A stretch of 64,000 nt of DNA. Origin: Symsagittifera roscoffensis. Its lineage: Eukaryota; Xenacoelomorpha; Acoela; Convolutidae. Positions 1 through 13,439 of this stretch are shown in pieces (the first letter of the stretch is position 1; the number at the start of each line of letters is the position of its first letter). The DNA is taken from positions 72,923,345-72,987,344 of the forward strand of contig NC_087065.1 of NCBI RefSeq assembly GCF_963678635.1. The letters are read 5' to 3'. Under the pieces are notes generated by a model. That model worked only from the letters and a program-made list of their open reading frames with translations, did no database searches and was not told where the DNA came from. The translations under genes and the position numbers were made by a program.

Positions 1-1716
1 AAGTAGGGTGAATATGTTTAAAAACTTAACTTCCCAAAAAAATTTTCTCACGAATTGTATTTTACAAAACCAACCTAGCCCGTTTAGTTTGTTTAATCTC
101 CAGTACATTTTCAACGGTCATTTTAAAATACGAAAAATCTAACATTGATTTTCCCCCATGTTCCATAAATCTTACCGTAAATTGATTGAAATTGCTTCTG
201 AAACTGAAAATTTTTTTAAAAGGGCTTTAAAAAGTCTCCTGTGCTAGCTCTTGGATTTGTTACATCCATCCGAATGAGCCCGCACCAAGTTCAAGGAGAG
301 CCAAGACTCTTTGAGAAAAAAGCAAGAAAAGGGGATTGAATTCCGAGCCTTGATATGCTGGATCCACCTATAAGAACGTTTATGCAAACAAAACCATATC
401 CAGATATAAGTTTGCAGGATATAAAATTTTAAGATTTCAAAAGATGTATACATCGGTGCATCAGTCCAACTTGATATCTTTTTCCTGTCAACAAATAAAA
501 AACCATTCTCATGAAAATGTTTTTATTCTGACCACTAATTTGTTTAACAAAAACAAATTCAAAAAAAAAATGTGACGGAAACAGGCCTAAAAACTTTTGT
601 TTACAACCGACAGTTTGTGAATTTTCCAAAAAAATGCATTCTGGGACACGAAGCAAGTCGTAGTCCAACGGGTTCTAGAGGAATATCAGAATCCCCTTGA
701 TCAATGGTCTCTGCATTCTGTGCCAATAGAAATGCATTCGAGTAAGAAAACGATTGCTCTGGAGCTGGATTTGTAATCTTTCGGATACATTGAGTCGTGG
801 AATTTGCTGGTCAAAATTTCCAATAGACGCTCTGCCTAGTCACGATCATATTCCTCCTGATTTTTCTACAACAAGGTTGAATTGAGGTCATGATCAGAGA
901 AGAAATTTTCTGAGGGATTTTGTTGGTTGAAGGTATATCAGTTATCTTGTGTTTTTGACGCTACATAGTTGTCGTGTATGACAACACTTTTATGTTCAAT
1001 TTCGGTTCGAAAAAGTTAAATAAATTTGATCAAAGATGTAGTTAGTTGGGTAGTTTTCATTGACTTTCTGGGAAATATCCGTACTGGTTGTCAAATTTAG
1101 GAATTCTTCGAGTGAACGTAGATACATGTGTTCTCATACTCATCTGTTGAAACATTTTCGCAATTGAATCACGTCTTTCAGTTCAGTAGATCATTGTTCT
1201 CTCCAGAGAAAAAAAATGACTTTGCTTTTGGTACTTGTCATAATATAAAGATGACTTGAATTTGAGTCAAATTTTTGTGTCTGAAATATCTGAGTAAGGT
1301 TATCTTCTCGAACAATGACCTTTTCTAAACAACCGAACAAACTAAAAGAACTAATTGTTGATGGAGGTCAAATAAGCAGTTATAACAGTAAAATAAGGCA
1401 GTTTCATTGATTTTGTGTGAAACTATACTTGCACTTTATGTCATTACAAGAGGCTAAACAAGATATCAACACCGTATGTGAAAACCAGGATCTTTGCTTT
1501 AAATTGATCAATAAATTGAAGAAGCTTCGAGCCAGAAGCACTCAATTTTTGGTTTTCAAGAAGCACGCAGGAAAATTGGCGTCAAAATTTAGTACCATGA
1601 TTCATAGCGGTTGTGAAATTACTTACGAAAAATTTAAAAATCACTCGGAAATGAAAAATTTGAAAAACGGAGTTGAAAAAAAACTCCAGAGGTGCATATA
1701 GTTTTTCACACTTTTA
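1..1716. repeat. Repeat A, copy A1 (left end outside window)
   Basis: This stretch is nearly identical to 7358-9060 (copy A3) and more distantly related to A2, which follows directly. The opening bases AAGTAGGGTGAATATG recur at 7358. It contains a small open frame at 1417-1701 (94 codons, MSLQEAKQDINTVCENQDLC core) that is also recognisable in A2 and A3. In A2 it is cut by a stop, and in A3 it ends differently. A second conserved stretch (LALGFVTSIRMSPH) at about 241-430 carries a TGA in this copy. A1 and A3 are equally similar in and out of these frames, so I see no sign of coding constraint. I cannot assign the repeat to a transposon class: no terminal repeats, polymerase or transposase motifs are visible. 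Confidence 0.8.
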
Positions 1717-1756
1717 ATGAAAATAGTAGTAAAAACTTATCCTTATGAGTCAAGGA

Positions 1757-3660
1757 AAAAGTCTCCTGTGCTAGCTCTTGGATTTGTTACATCCATCCGA
1801 ATGAGCCCGCACCAAGTTCAAGGACAGCCAAGACTCTTTGAGAAAAAAGCAAGAAAAGGGGATTGGATTCCGAGCCTTGATATGCTGGATCCACCTATAA
1901 GAACGTTTATGCAAACAAAACCATATCCAGATATAAGATAACAAGATATGAAATTTCAAGATTTCAAAAAATGTATCAGTCCAACTTGATATCTTTTTCC
2001 GGCGAACAAATAAAAAACCATTCTGATGAAAATGTTTTTATTCTGACCGCTAATTAGTTTTACAAAAAATATATATTTTTTAAAAAACGTAACGGAAACA
2101 GGCCTAAAAGCTTTTATTTACAACCGACAGTTTGTTAATTTTTCAATGAAATCAAAAAAAAATATTCTGGGACATGAAGCAGGTCGTAGTCCAACGGCTC
2201 CTGGAGGCATATCAGAATCCCCTTGATCAATGGTCTCTGCAGAAAACGATTGCTCTGGAGCTGGATTTGTAATCTTTCGGGTATATTGAGTCGTAGACGT
2301 TGCTGGTCAAAATTTCCAATAGACATCACGCTCTGCCTAGTCATGATCACTTTCGTCATGTTTTTTGTACAACAAGGTTGAATTGAAGTCATACTCAGAG
2401 AAAGCTAGAGAGGATTTTGTTGGTTGAAGGTATACCATTTATCTCGTGTTTTTGATGCTAAATAGAAAGTCATTTATGATACAACTCTTCTAAGTACATT
2501 TTAGGTTCGAAAAAGTTAAATAGTAAATTTGATCAAAGATGTAGTTGTGTAGTTTTCATTGACTTTCTGGGAAATGGGAAATATCCGTACTGGTTGTCAA
2601 ACTTAGGAAACCTTCGAATGAAATTAGATACATGTCTTATCATCCTCTGCTGAAACATTTTCGCAATTGAATTGCGTCAGTCAGTGCAGTAGATCATCGT
2701 TCTCTCCAGACAAAAAAATTGACTTTGCCTCCATCAACAATTCATTCTTTTCGTTTGTTCGGTTGTTCAGAAAAGGTCATTGCTCGAGAAGATGACCTTA
2801 CTCAGTTAATTCAGACACAAAAATTTATCTTAAAATCAAATCACCCTTCTATTATGACTAGTACCATAATAGAAAAATGACTTGAATTTAAGCTAAATTT
2901 TTGTGTCTGAATTAACTGAGTAAGGTCATCTTCTCGAGCAATGACCTTTTCTAAACAAACAAACAAACGAAAAGAACGAATTGTCGATGGAAGTCAGATA
3001 AGGAGTGATATCAGTAGAATAAGGCAGTTTCATTAATTTTTATGTGAAACTATAATTGTACTATATGTCATTACAAGATGCCAAACAAGATATCAACACC
3101 GTATGTGAAAACCACGATCTTTGCTTCGAATTGATCAATAAATTGAAGAGGCTTCGAGCCAGAAGCACTCAATTTTTAGTTGTCAAGAAGTACGCAGGAA
3201 ATTTGGTATTTTGATTCATAGCGGTTGTGAAATCACTTACCAAAAACTTGAAAATCTCTCGGAACCAAAAAATTAAAAAAACAGGGTTGAAAACACCTCC
3301 AGATGTGCATATTGTTTCTCACACTTTTAATGAAATTGATACTAAAAACGTATCCTTTTAAGTCAGGGCGAAGAGCAAAAAAAATTAAGATAGCGGGTTT
3401 TAAATTGGACTGCACGATCCCAAACCTGTTAGCTGTGCTCAATCGTCCTCAAGATCTGCCACAAACTTTTGTGACATTCTCTTTAATTGAGGATACAGAT
3501 GATGATTTTTGTGACACACCGGTACAATAACTACAAAGATGTACGAAAAAACTGTAGAAAAAAAAAGAACTTTTAAGTATCGATAAGGAAATAACCATTT
3601 GATAATTAATTCGATGGCTTCGCAGACAATTAATTGAAAATTGAAAAACCGACCAGAGAG
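1757..3660. repeat. Repeat A, copy A2 (diverged, tandem to A1)
   Basis: This copy starts at the GTCTCCTGTGCTAGCTC block and runs to the ACAATTAATT block near 3640, which aligns with A3 near 9390-9440. It follows A1 head to tail. The join lies in the TTTTAATGAAAATAGTAGTAAAAAC stretch that A1, A2 and A3 share, so A1 looks like a unit truncated at its 3' end. It is more diverged than A1 is from A3 and contains a long inverted repeat (2730-2991) that the other two lack. The frame at 1717-1941 is a conserved piece of the repeat and not an independent gene as far as I can see. Confidence 0.75.
2730..2991. repeat. Long inverted repeat inside A2
   Basis: The arms are about 2730-2856 and 2865-2991, roughly 125 bases each, separated by an 8-base centre (ACTAGTAC). 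The left arm begins TCCATCAACAATTC and the right arm ends GAATTGTCGATGGA. The whole arm corresponds to a single forward segment in A1 and A3 (about 1236-1370 in A1). A2 therefore gained an inverted duplicate of its own sequence. As RNA it would fold into a long near-perfect hairpin. Confidence 0.85.
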
Positions 3661-5699
3661 CATTTTTACTCTCGATCGTTTCATAAAAGCAGTAACAAAT
3701 TTAGGGGGCAGACATCCCTTCAGGTATTCGATCCCCTGCCGAACCAATTGAGGGGAACCGCGCACCGAAAAACTCAATTTTTTTGTCAAAATTTTCGACT
3801 AATCAAACGACTTTATTTAAGTTTTCCTGAAACATAATTTTTTCAATGTTTACATTATAAAATCTTTATTACACTGACCGCTGGAAGTGGGGAGGAACTT
3901 CGTCTTCGAGTTTGTATAAGTACCTTCTCTACCTTAATTTTATAAAAGTAATTAAAACAATTCGCATGACGACGCCAGTCGTTCGGTCGTTTTTACGATT
4001 CAAAAAAAAAAAAACAATCGAAGATAATTTTTTTGTTAAACAATGTTCACTAGAAATGGTTTTATAAGATGTTTCTGTTTTGCTATTATAGGGAACGACA
4101 ACTTTTTTTGCTAATTTATTTTACAGTTCATGGAAGAGGTTACGTTCATGGCAAAAATCAATTTGTTTCTACTGTTTCTAGTAAATTTTTACTATTGATA
4201 TCGATCTATGAAAATATGTAGTTCAGTAGTATTGTATCGGAGCCCAGATTCTAAGAAGGAAAGGGGTCCTTCATAGGGGTAGTCCCACAAAATCTACAAA
4301 AATCTAGGAAGAGTACCGTGGAAAATTTAAATGTGAAGGAAAGGGCTCAAAAAATTTTGACTACCCATATCTTTTCTCCCGCTGCTTATTTTGATTAAAA
4401 ATATTTAAACGTCGTAAAAATTGAGCTTTTCTATGTCTTTAAATTTTATAGAAATCACTTCGTTCCAAAAGATTTCTTAATTGCAAACTTTTTGAATGAA
4501 ATCTCAAAAAGAAGAGAAGTAGGTATGTATCTCGATTTATTTGTTTCGTACGCGCAGTCTTTCTTCTGAAGTTTCCAATAAAACGTAAATAAATTTTATA
4601 GCATACTATTTTGGAATCTGCCAACTCAAATTTTTTTTAATTTTCGTTGCTCTTGGTGTGCTTAGATTGGCTGGAAAAAGCCCCAATGCAGCCTTAAATT
4701 CTGGCCGAGTTTTGATCAGGGCCATCTTTGTCCTCTTGGTGACTATGGAAAAATCTTTCGTAAAGGCAAATTTTCCAATAGCGGTGTAGTTTAATGAAAA
4801 TTGAAGACTTTTGAAGAAAAAGAGAAAGTGTTTCTGTTTGAAAAAAGCTACTGGCGAATATTTTCGCCTGACTGTCCTGTTATTTTGATCTTTATAAATG
4901 AGCCTAAATATTTATACTTTCAGTTTGTTCACAGTGAACACTTGGTATCCTAATGCTCGCCGCGCAGTCTGTTTTGTGATTTTGGCATTCATCGTTTTGT
5001 GATTTTGGCACACTTTCTGATCGTTACAAAAAAAAACATAATTGTTATTCAATTCTTCTAGCCACAAACTCAAATTTTGAATATTTTGGTGTTTCTCAAA
5101 GTAAACAAAACAAAATTGATAAATTGTCAAAAAAGGCCAGTGTAAAAAGAATTAAACACAACACCGGATTGATATTGTAAAAAAAGAGCAAGGTTACAAG
5201 TCTTCAACTGTTTACATACAATTTATTTATTAAGAAAAGTTTGCATATAGATGCATAAATCAGATATATGCCTACAGCTCCTAGGTGAAATTGAGGAATG
5301 GTTGCGGTGATGGTGGTGTGGTGGTGATGGTAATTTTTTCTGTAAAGGTTACAGGAAAATTTGCCAAAGAGGAACTTGTAGGGAACTTTACTCTACAGTA
5401 AAGAAGACCTAAAGCTAACTTTTGATGAAAAATCCTCAAATCAGTTTCCCACCAGTATCGTTACTAAAACTTGCAAATGCAAATTGCCTGAGTTTTCTGG
5501 CAAAGAAAGTGGTCTTCATCGTAATTCGAGAAGTTAGACGTCGCTTTTCATTTCGCTAACTCGATTTAGACGTCGTCAGTTTTATTGCAGCCAGAACAAA
5601 AGATCAGCCTGCAGTCCAAAATCTGGATGCAAAGACATTAATTAAGATCATTTATCCACGAGGGATAGGACCAATTTATCCACGAACCGCTGTTGTGCC
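3661..5699. other. Anonymous AT-rich stretch
   Basis: I see no supported gene. The open frames are short, unspliced in appearance and without recognisable motifs. A small GGTGATGGTGGTG-type triplet-rich patch lies at about 5300-5330. Confidence 0.6.
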
Positions 5700-5852
5700 C
5701 CTGCTTAAGAAATACATGCAATTTTTTTGTTTATTTGTCTGGGCTGGGTAATGTTGCCTCACCCTCAAGCAACGAGCACGGATCATGGTGGGCCTCAAAC
5801 ATCCGACCTTTCGATTGAGAGGCGGAGACGTAACCACTTCACCACTGCTCTC
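5700..5852 (-). mobile_element. tRNA-derived SINE (or tRNA pseudogene with tail)
   Basis: On the minus strand the head (about 5852 to 5783) reads like a tRNA: an A-box-like GTGGTGAAGTGGTTA, an anticodon-arm-like CCTCTCAATCGAAAGG and a B-box-like GGTCGGATGTTTGAGGC, followed by GCCCACCATG. Spacing between the boxes is tRNA-like, but the B box departs from the GGTTCGANTCC consensus and the acceptor stem is not intact. An A-rich tail (AAATAAACAAAAAAATT) follows at about 5735-5705. This is what a polymerase III-transcribed SINE head plus tail looks like. A functional tRNA is unlikely. Confidence 0.55.
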
Positions 5853-7357
5853 CTATGTTATAGAAGCTTGTGCTGCAGCGCTCAGATTAACTTCGAAGTA
5901 CTTTATGTCGTATGTTTTCTCTCAGTTCCTCAAGATCACTCGTCAACAGCAAAGGAAATTTTGACCCATCTCTCAGCAGCAACAAAAGCCCAATTTCAGG
6001 TGAGCATTGAAACTTCTCGACAGTTTCAATGACATATTTTGCCGTCGACAGTTTCAAGTCCCGGCATCGTTGATCTTGAACACAGAAATTATTTAGCCCC
6101 TAATTTAGAGGAAAAAAATGAAACGTGCTTAGATCAACGAGACGTATTACAATTAAAAGAAGTAATTTTTCAAATTGAAAAAGGAAAGTGATAATCAGAT
6201 TACGTTAACTAGGGATTAACCACTTTAATTGGACTTGTTCTGTATTTTTTTGGTATTTTGTCGTTTCGCATTTTTTTTCACTGCTCTTTTCTTGTACAAA
6301 CTGGTGGTGGAAAGTGAGTTTTTCTATACTTAGATTTTGGTTAGAGATGTGCCTCTATTACCTTGTAATATCCTGCATTAAGGCGCAGAAAGAAATGCTC
6401 ATAAGGTTTATTTTGTTTGTCTGGGAGCAGATGTTAAGAGGGAGTAAGCGCATCCAACAACTTGCGGCAGGATCACTATCTGTTGGATAAAAACGTCGCA
6501 CAGCTTGTTTGAGCTTTTTAAGTATAATCAATGATCCAACCGTTGCCATGAAAAAAAAAGGAAAAAGTTGACCACGTGTTCAATCCTATGTCCATGCACT
6601 GAGGTGTCCGTCGTTCCGTTCTTTCATACTGGGAGTCTTACTCAAGCCATATCCTCATGGATTCTTCTGGGGCCTCCCTTCACGCTCGCCAGTGTGAAAA
6701 TGTCACTTTTTCAATGTTCTGCAACAAAATCTGCATTGAATTCAGTCATTTTGCTCCACTTTTGAGACCAAAACCGCGCAGCTTCTATCTGATTTCACTT
6801 TGCTTTGGTGCCAGAGATGAGGAGAACTCAATGCCATCCCACACGAGCGTTTCAATTTTCCATATCAGATGTTGCTGATAGGTGCCGCAATGAGCAAGAA
6901 TCTAATGCAATACATATAATGACTATTTTCAGTCTGGTCGTTTGCTCGTGCAATAGGCTCTCGGGTTTTCGGCATGAAACACTTTCTTTCATGTTTTTCA
7001 AAAGTTAGGACCTCGCTATTTTCTATAGTTGACAATGAACTTTCAATCGGTAAATGCTTGTTAAAATTAAATGAATTAGATTTACAACAGAATTTAGCAT
7101 TAATTTTATTACTACAATCTCTCCAAATTCTTCAAAAAAATACTAGACGTTTTTTGTCGATCTGCGAAAATATTAAAACGGTCAAATTGTGAAACAAAAC
7201 TGATTTCTTCATAAATTTTTACCCATTCTTTTAATGTTTTTGTTTTCAAATAAGAAGCTGATAATGAAAAACATTATCAAAACCAGCAATTTTGTTTGAT
7301 GCTTAACAAAATTTTAAACTTTCATCTGGATTTTTGGAAAAAATCACCCAACCCACA
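5853..7357. other. Anonymous stretch with a GC-richer patch
   Basis: Nothing assignable. About 6570-6890 is noticeably richer in G and C than its surroundings, and several overlapping short open frames fall there. None has a recognisable domain, and no splice-site pair supports one. Confidence 0.5.
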
Positions 7358-9440
7358 AGTAGGGTGAATATGTTTAAAAACTTAACTTCCCAAAAAAATC
7401 TTCTCACACGAATTGTATTTTACAAAACCAACGTAGCCCGTTTAGTTTGTTTAATCTCAAGTACATTTTCAACGGTCGTTTTAAAATACGAAAAACCTAA
7501 CATTGATTTTCCCCCATGTTCCATAAATCTTACCGTAAATTGATTGATATTGCTTCTGAAACTGAAAATTTTTTAAAAGGGCTTAAAAAAGTCTCCTGTG
7601 CTAGCTCTTGGATTTGTTACATCCATCCGAATGAGCCCGCACCAAATTCAAGGAGAGCCAAGACTCTTTGAGAAAAAAGCAAGAAAAGGGGATTGGATTC
7701 CGAGCCTTGATATGCTGGATCCACCTATAAGAACGTTTATGCAAACAAAACCATATCCAGATATAAGTTTGCAGGATATAAAATTTCAAGATTTCAAAAG
7801 ATGTATACATCGGTGCATCAGTCCAACTTGATATCTTTTTCCTGTCAACAAATAAAAAACCATTCTCATGAAAATGTTTTTATTCTGATCACTAATTTGT
7901 TTAACAAAAACAAATTTTTTAGAAAAAAAAATGTGACGGAAACAGGCCTAAAACTTTTGTTTACAACCAACAGTTTGTGAATTTTCCAAAAAAAATGCAT
8001 TCTGGGACACGAAGCAAGTCGTAGTCCAACGGGTTCTAGAGGAATATCAGAATCCGCTTGATCAATGGTTTCTGCATTCTGTGCCAATAGAAATGCATTC
8101 GAGTATGAAAACGATTGCTCTGGAGCTGGATTTGTAATCTTTCGGATACATTGAGTCGTGGAATTTGCTGGTCAAAATTTCCAATAGACGCTCTGCCTAG
8201 TCACGATCATATTCCTCCTGATTTTTCTACAACAAGGTTGAATTGAGGTCATTATCAGAGAAATTTTCTGAGGGATTTTGTTGGTTGAAGGTATATCAGT
8301 TATCTTGTGTTTTTGACGCTACATAGTTGTCGTGTATGACAACACTTTTATGTTCAATTTCGGTTCAAAAAAGTTAAATAAATTTGATCAAAGATGTAGT
8401 TAGTTGGGTAGTTTTCTTTATATAAATTTATATATACTTTCTGGGAAATATCCGTACTGGTTGTCAAATTTAGGATTTCTTCGAGTGAACGTAGACACAT
8501 GTGTTCTCATACTCTGTTGAAACATTTTCGCAATTGAATCACGTCTTTCAGTTCAGTAGATCATTGTTCTCTCCAGAGAAAAAAATGACTTTGCTTTTGG
8601 TACTTGTCATAACTTGAATTTGAGTCAAATTTTTGTGTCTGAAATATCTGAGTAAGGTCATCTTCTCGAACAATGACCTTTTCTGAACAACCGAACAAAC
8701 TAAAAGAACGAATTGTTGATGGAGGTCAATTAAGGAGTTATAACAGTAAAATAAGGCAGTTTCATTCATTTTTGTGTGAAAATATACTTGTACTTTATGT
8801 CCTTACAAGAGGCTAAACAAGATATCAACACCGTATGTGAAAACCAGGATCTTTGCTTTACATTGATCATTAAATCGAAGAAGTTTCGAGCCAGAAGCTC
8901 TCAGTTTTTGGTTTTCAAGAATCACGCATGTAAACTGGAGTCGAAATTTAGTCCTATGATTCATAGCGGTTGTGAAATTACTTACAAAAAACTTGAAAAT
9001 CACTTGGAACCGAAAAGTTAAAAAACGGGATTGAAAGAAAAACTCCAGAGGTGCATATAGTTTCTCACACTTTTAATGAAAATGATAGTAAAAACGTATC
9101 CTTTTAAGGCAAGGCGAAAAAAAAACAAAAAAATTAAGATAGCAGTTTTTAAATTGGACTGCACGATGCCAAACCCGTTTGCTGTGGTCACACATCCTCA
9201 GTATCTGCCCCAAATTTTTTTGTTTGTCTTTCATATTTGACATTCTCTTTCACTTATGGAACGGATGCTGACTTTTGTGAAACACCCGTACAATAACTGC
9301 CAAGATGTACAAAATAAACTGTAGAAAAAGATGAACTTTAAAGTATCGACAAGTAAAAAACTAATTGATATCTAGTTTGATACTTTTGCAGACAATTAAT
9401 CAAAAATTAAAACACTGAGCAAGGAGCATATTTGGGGAAG
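7358..9440. repeat. Repeat A, copy A3 (longest copy)
   Basis: It matches A1 over its first 1.7 kb and A2 in its 3' part (about 9060-9440 against 3300-3660), so it is the fullest copy in the window. It has an AT-rich TATATAAATTTATATATA insertion at about 8420 relative to A1. Frames at 7598-7831 and 8776-9021 correspond to those in A1 and A2. About 5.6 kb separates it from A1/A2, so the family spreads both in tandem and dispersed. Confidence 0.8.
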
Positions 9441-9699
9441 AACTGAAGCACTTCAGAAAGAAACGATTGAAAAATTTCGCTTTATTTTTTGCCTTAGATG
9501 AAATGAGAGATTGCCAATGAAATATTTCATTAAAACACTTTTAAAATGTATGCAATCTGATGTATGCCTTCTGATGTATGTCATCTGCACGTACTGATAT
9601 TTAAAAAACTATAAACTGTATAAATTAATCAAGTAAAATCAGTTAGAATAAATTACGTACAGCGACTCTCATCATATTATGATCATTAGTAAATAAATT

Positions 9700-10112
9700 G
9701 AATCAGTTGATTGTACTGGTTTTATATTCAGTATTTGTTTACTTTGTAAAACTTGTACACGAACGGAAATTATCAATCTTTTACCTAGAGAATCTTCGAG
9801 CAAAATCACCCCTACCAGCAAAAAGCTACCAAATGGTTCCAAGTTTAAATCAAGAGGAAAGATGTAAGTACGCTGTCTCTGATTTATGGCTTCAAAAAAT
9901 AGATTAAAATATGTAGAGCGGTTCAGAAACCTATTCAGTTGATTGTACTAGTTTTGTCAGTGGTTGATTCCTTTGGAAAAAAATGTCGTGGTTTTTGTAC
10001 ACGAAGAGAAAAATGCTCACTCTTCTACCTGGAGAAACTGCGAGCAAGCTTTGCCCATCTATTTTTCACAAAGCGCAAGCAACAAACAATTTCAGATAGG
10101 TTTGAAGAGGAA
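9700..10112. repeat. Diverged tandem duplication, about 240-bp spacing
   Basis: About 9700-9860 and 9940-10112 align: both contain CAGTTGATTGTACT, then TTGTACACGAA, then TCTTTTACCTAGAGAA or TCTTCTACCTGGAGAA, and end in GAGGAAAGAT. Each half has a short open frame, but the two frames differ in reading register and have little else in common. I read this as a decayed local duplication and not as a gene. Confidence 0.55.
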
Positions 10113-13100
10113 AGATAAAAAAAACAAGAAAGTATTTAAAGTTTCAATGCGGACTTGCATGAGAATTATATCGCGAAGTTTCCTGTTTAAAGATACTTCG
10201 AATAATTTGATTTGGTTTTGAAAATCTTTTATTGCTATACATTGTAACATTTGGTTTTTTTTGTAAAATTTTTGATGAAAAACGCAAGCAGTTAATCTGA
10301 TCACTCTCAGAAAAAATTTATGTTTTGGTACAATTAACATTTGTCAAGATGTGAATCTATTTTATTCAACTGCTTTAGTTGAAAAATCGAAACAATTTTT
10401 CATGCTCTAGCTGAAGACACGAGTCCTCCTCCACTTTCAATTAGCAAGTTCCTAATTTGTTGGAAAATGTTGTGAGAAAATCTTGCGATCCTTTAGTGAA
10501 ATTGCACACAAAAAAAACTTTTTCCCTCAAAGATCAGTGATTCTCAACCTCGTTGATTTGATTTTGACTCAATCCAGCTGAATAAACATAATCTCAATTT
10601 CTGTGCTTACATCAACGGATTGTCAGCAAAAAGAAACTGTGTAGTAAAGGCTTGTAACCTTTATGATAATCAATTTTATCTCTAGCAGTTTTGAAAATTT
10701 TGGCGACGAAAAGTTTTGCGTGTTTCGGAAACTTAAACTCCATTCAACAATAGTGAGATTAAAAAACGTTGGATGTTCGATTGAACGGGACAATGAATTT
10801 TCCATATAGATGAAAAATAGTGAAACAATCTGAGTGCCATGAACTCATATTAAAAAGTTTTGACAAAATGAAAATTTTGTATTGTCTTTTGTTGAAATCG
10901 AAGAACCAATAATTGGCCGAATGTTTCCGTACACAAGGATCTCACTCGACACAAATTATTTGCATTGGAAAGGCTTGATTACTTGATACCCAAGTTTGCT
11001 GCGATCATAATAATTGCTACTATCATCATTGGAGCGGGTTTTAGCAAGTAACGTGATTGTGCCGGGAGAGAGTTTTACCGTCAATAACTTCATCAGCTCT
11101 TCTTTCATTGCCAATATAGCTGATGGAAAACGTTCTAAAACTTTTGTGACACCTTTTTTGAGCATCATTGCCCGTTGCAAACTTGGTCTCTATGATGCTT
11201 TATGGGTAGTTTGTTGATACTTCTTGATACCAATCAGTGACAGTGTACTTTCATAAAGTACCTGAAAAAACCACTGAGCAAAAATTTATTTTTATATGTT
11301 TGCCGCATCTGTCTCATAAAATGTCAGGAGCGTAAAAGAGTAGACTTTTTTGAAGTTTTGCAGTTCCAAGGAGCTGTGAATCGGTTACCTTTTTAAGAAA
11401 ACTTTAACTTTTTAGAAAACGTGCAAAACTTGTCTTTGCAACTCGGTTTCTACGAGGGAAACATCACTTTCATGTTTTACCACAGTAACTCATTGCTGTT
11501 CGTTTCTTTGAGATTTACATCTAGTTTTTGTCAACTCTTGCCTGACTGTTCCTCTCTAGATTTTTTCGCTGCCGTCACTATTAGTTCAAGAGTTGCCCTA
11601 ATACAAAAGTTTTTATCACCGGTTTCTGTTTCTATTTCTCACGCTGAATATTATCAACACATAACCACTGCCTCTAAAATGGTAGGTTTTTTTGTTTTGC
11701 TAACGTGAATTTAATTCAATAAAACCGTCTAAAATTTGAAGTTTTGATATCGAAAACTATTGCACGCTCGACCCTAAAAGAACAAGTTTTTCGCTTTCGA
11801 TTTGCAACTCAACAAAACTTTGGACATTTTGTTAGAATTGCTTTAAGATTATTCAAGAACTAGATATATGCAGGCTTCAAACTTCTTTCTTTTCTCTAAA
11901 TTTCTTGTAATTTACACATTCGGATAATGATTGAATAGGATCATAATTTTTCAAGAATAGGAGTTTTCCTGAGTAGACGTGGCATCAAAAACTATTATAA
12001 AGTGAAAATTCTGTTATCTAGCGTTGAAATAACATACCGATAGAAGGTCAATGCTTTCAATAGAAAATTTCTCATTCAACTCAAACATGTGGCAATTGAA
12101 ACTTTTTAACCAGTTGGCTCCAAATTTGATTGGTTTGTGATAATTCGCAATGTCTTCTTCTGGCACACTTCTTTGGAGACTAAATTTTTATACCGCCAGC
12201 TTGAAACTTTTTGGACACTATATTAGGGGCGCCATAATTGAATAAATTTATTCTCGAGCTAAAAACACTGACAACATATCTTCTCAATATTTCAAACAAG
12301 ATTTTCTCCAGAGAATAATAAGCTTAGCAAACGTTTACTGTTCCTCATTCTCTGTGCCTTGCGTTTCAATGCGTTTCGTTTTCCTAAGGTTACAAAATAT
12401 CCTCTAAACTCTATTTTGTTCCGTTCTCGTTTTTGCTGCTTTGTTTTTGTCGACAGTTGAATTGCTTCTAGAAGCATACTTTGTTTTCAGGGCTTGCTTT
12501 ATAAGATAGCGACACATGTAGACACTATAAACAAGAAGATTTTCAACGCCGTGGTTGCATGTGGCACGTTTATAAAAGTTCCAGACTCAACCTTTAGATA
12601 TTGTGAGCTATGATAGTTAGAGGTGGTAATTTACGGACGAAATTTGCTATATAAGTGTGCGAACTGTGTGCGGTAAACATTTATCTTTCTCCTTAAAAAT
12701 TTGGTCCTATTCATCATTTGTTTTGCTACAAAAAAGCAGTACATCTACCACTGACATTAGTTTCCAACTGTTTTCCCTCAATTGTAGCAGCCGAGCTGTC
12801 TCAAATTTTTGTTTTACATTGAAGAACAGAAAAATTTACTGTGTCGTACGAGTCAGAGCTTTCTTTCAACTTTTTTTATACGACTAATTTAAATCTTGGT
12901 CAGAATTCTTTCTGGTTTTGTGTTTTTTGTACTTTTTGGAGCGGTTACACTGGTTCTATAGTTTTTAGCCGGGTTAATATGCAGGTGGTCGTTGTATCGG
13001 AGACTTGACTGAGCCGCGTGCTTGAAGCATTATTCAAAACCAAATTATCGTAGATGATGAGAGCACTTAAAATTTATAGATATCAATATTCTGGAGTTGA

Positions 13101-13438
13101 GCCTTCTTAGTTTTTGCATGTCATATAAAAAAAATTGAAAATTGAGTCTTGTGTTTATGTTTACTGTCTCAATAATTTGATTTTTTGACTAATTTTCCAA
13201 TTAAAACCATGTTTTGTTTGTAGCTCTGAAAATACTTTCTATATCATGTCCTACAAGTTTTCTACATGTTTTCATGTCCTACACTCTGTCTGCTCAGCTT
13301 TTTTCACTTCTGTTGTTCTGGCTTTTGTTCATTTCAGCCGATTCAATGTTACACCATTCAATTAAAATGAATCAGTTTGGGTTGCAAACCGATTAGACAA
13401 TTCAAATCTTACTAAACTCAAACAAGGTCATTTAATGA
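10113..13438. other. Anonymous stretch, one weak minus-strand exon candidate
   Basis: No recognisable gene. The only frame with ordinary protein-like composition is on the minus strand at 10956-11180 (74 codons, containing VTKVLERFPSAILAMKEEL). It has no family I recognise, and I could not find convincing flanking splice sites. Frames at 11421-11708 and 12657-12887 are Ser/Phe-rich translations of pyrimidine-rich DNA and are probably noise. Confidence 0.4.
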
Positions 13439-13439
13439 T

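Noticed and set aside
244-2392. Minus-strand frames in repeat A as genes
   Set aside because: They are rich in Phe/Leu/Ser, differ in extent between copies, and mirror plus-strand repeats. No splice or domain support.
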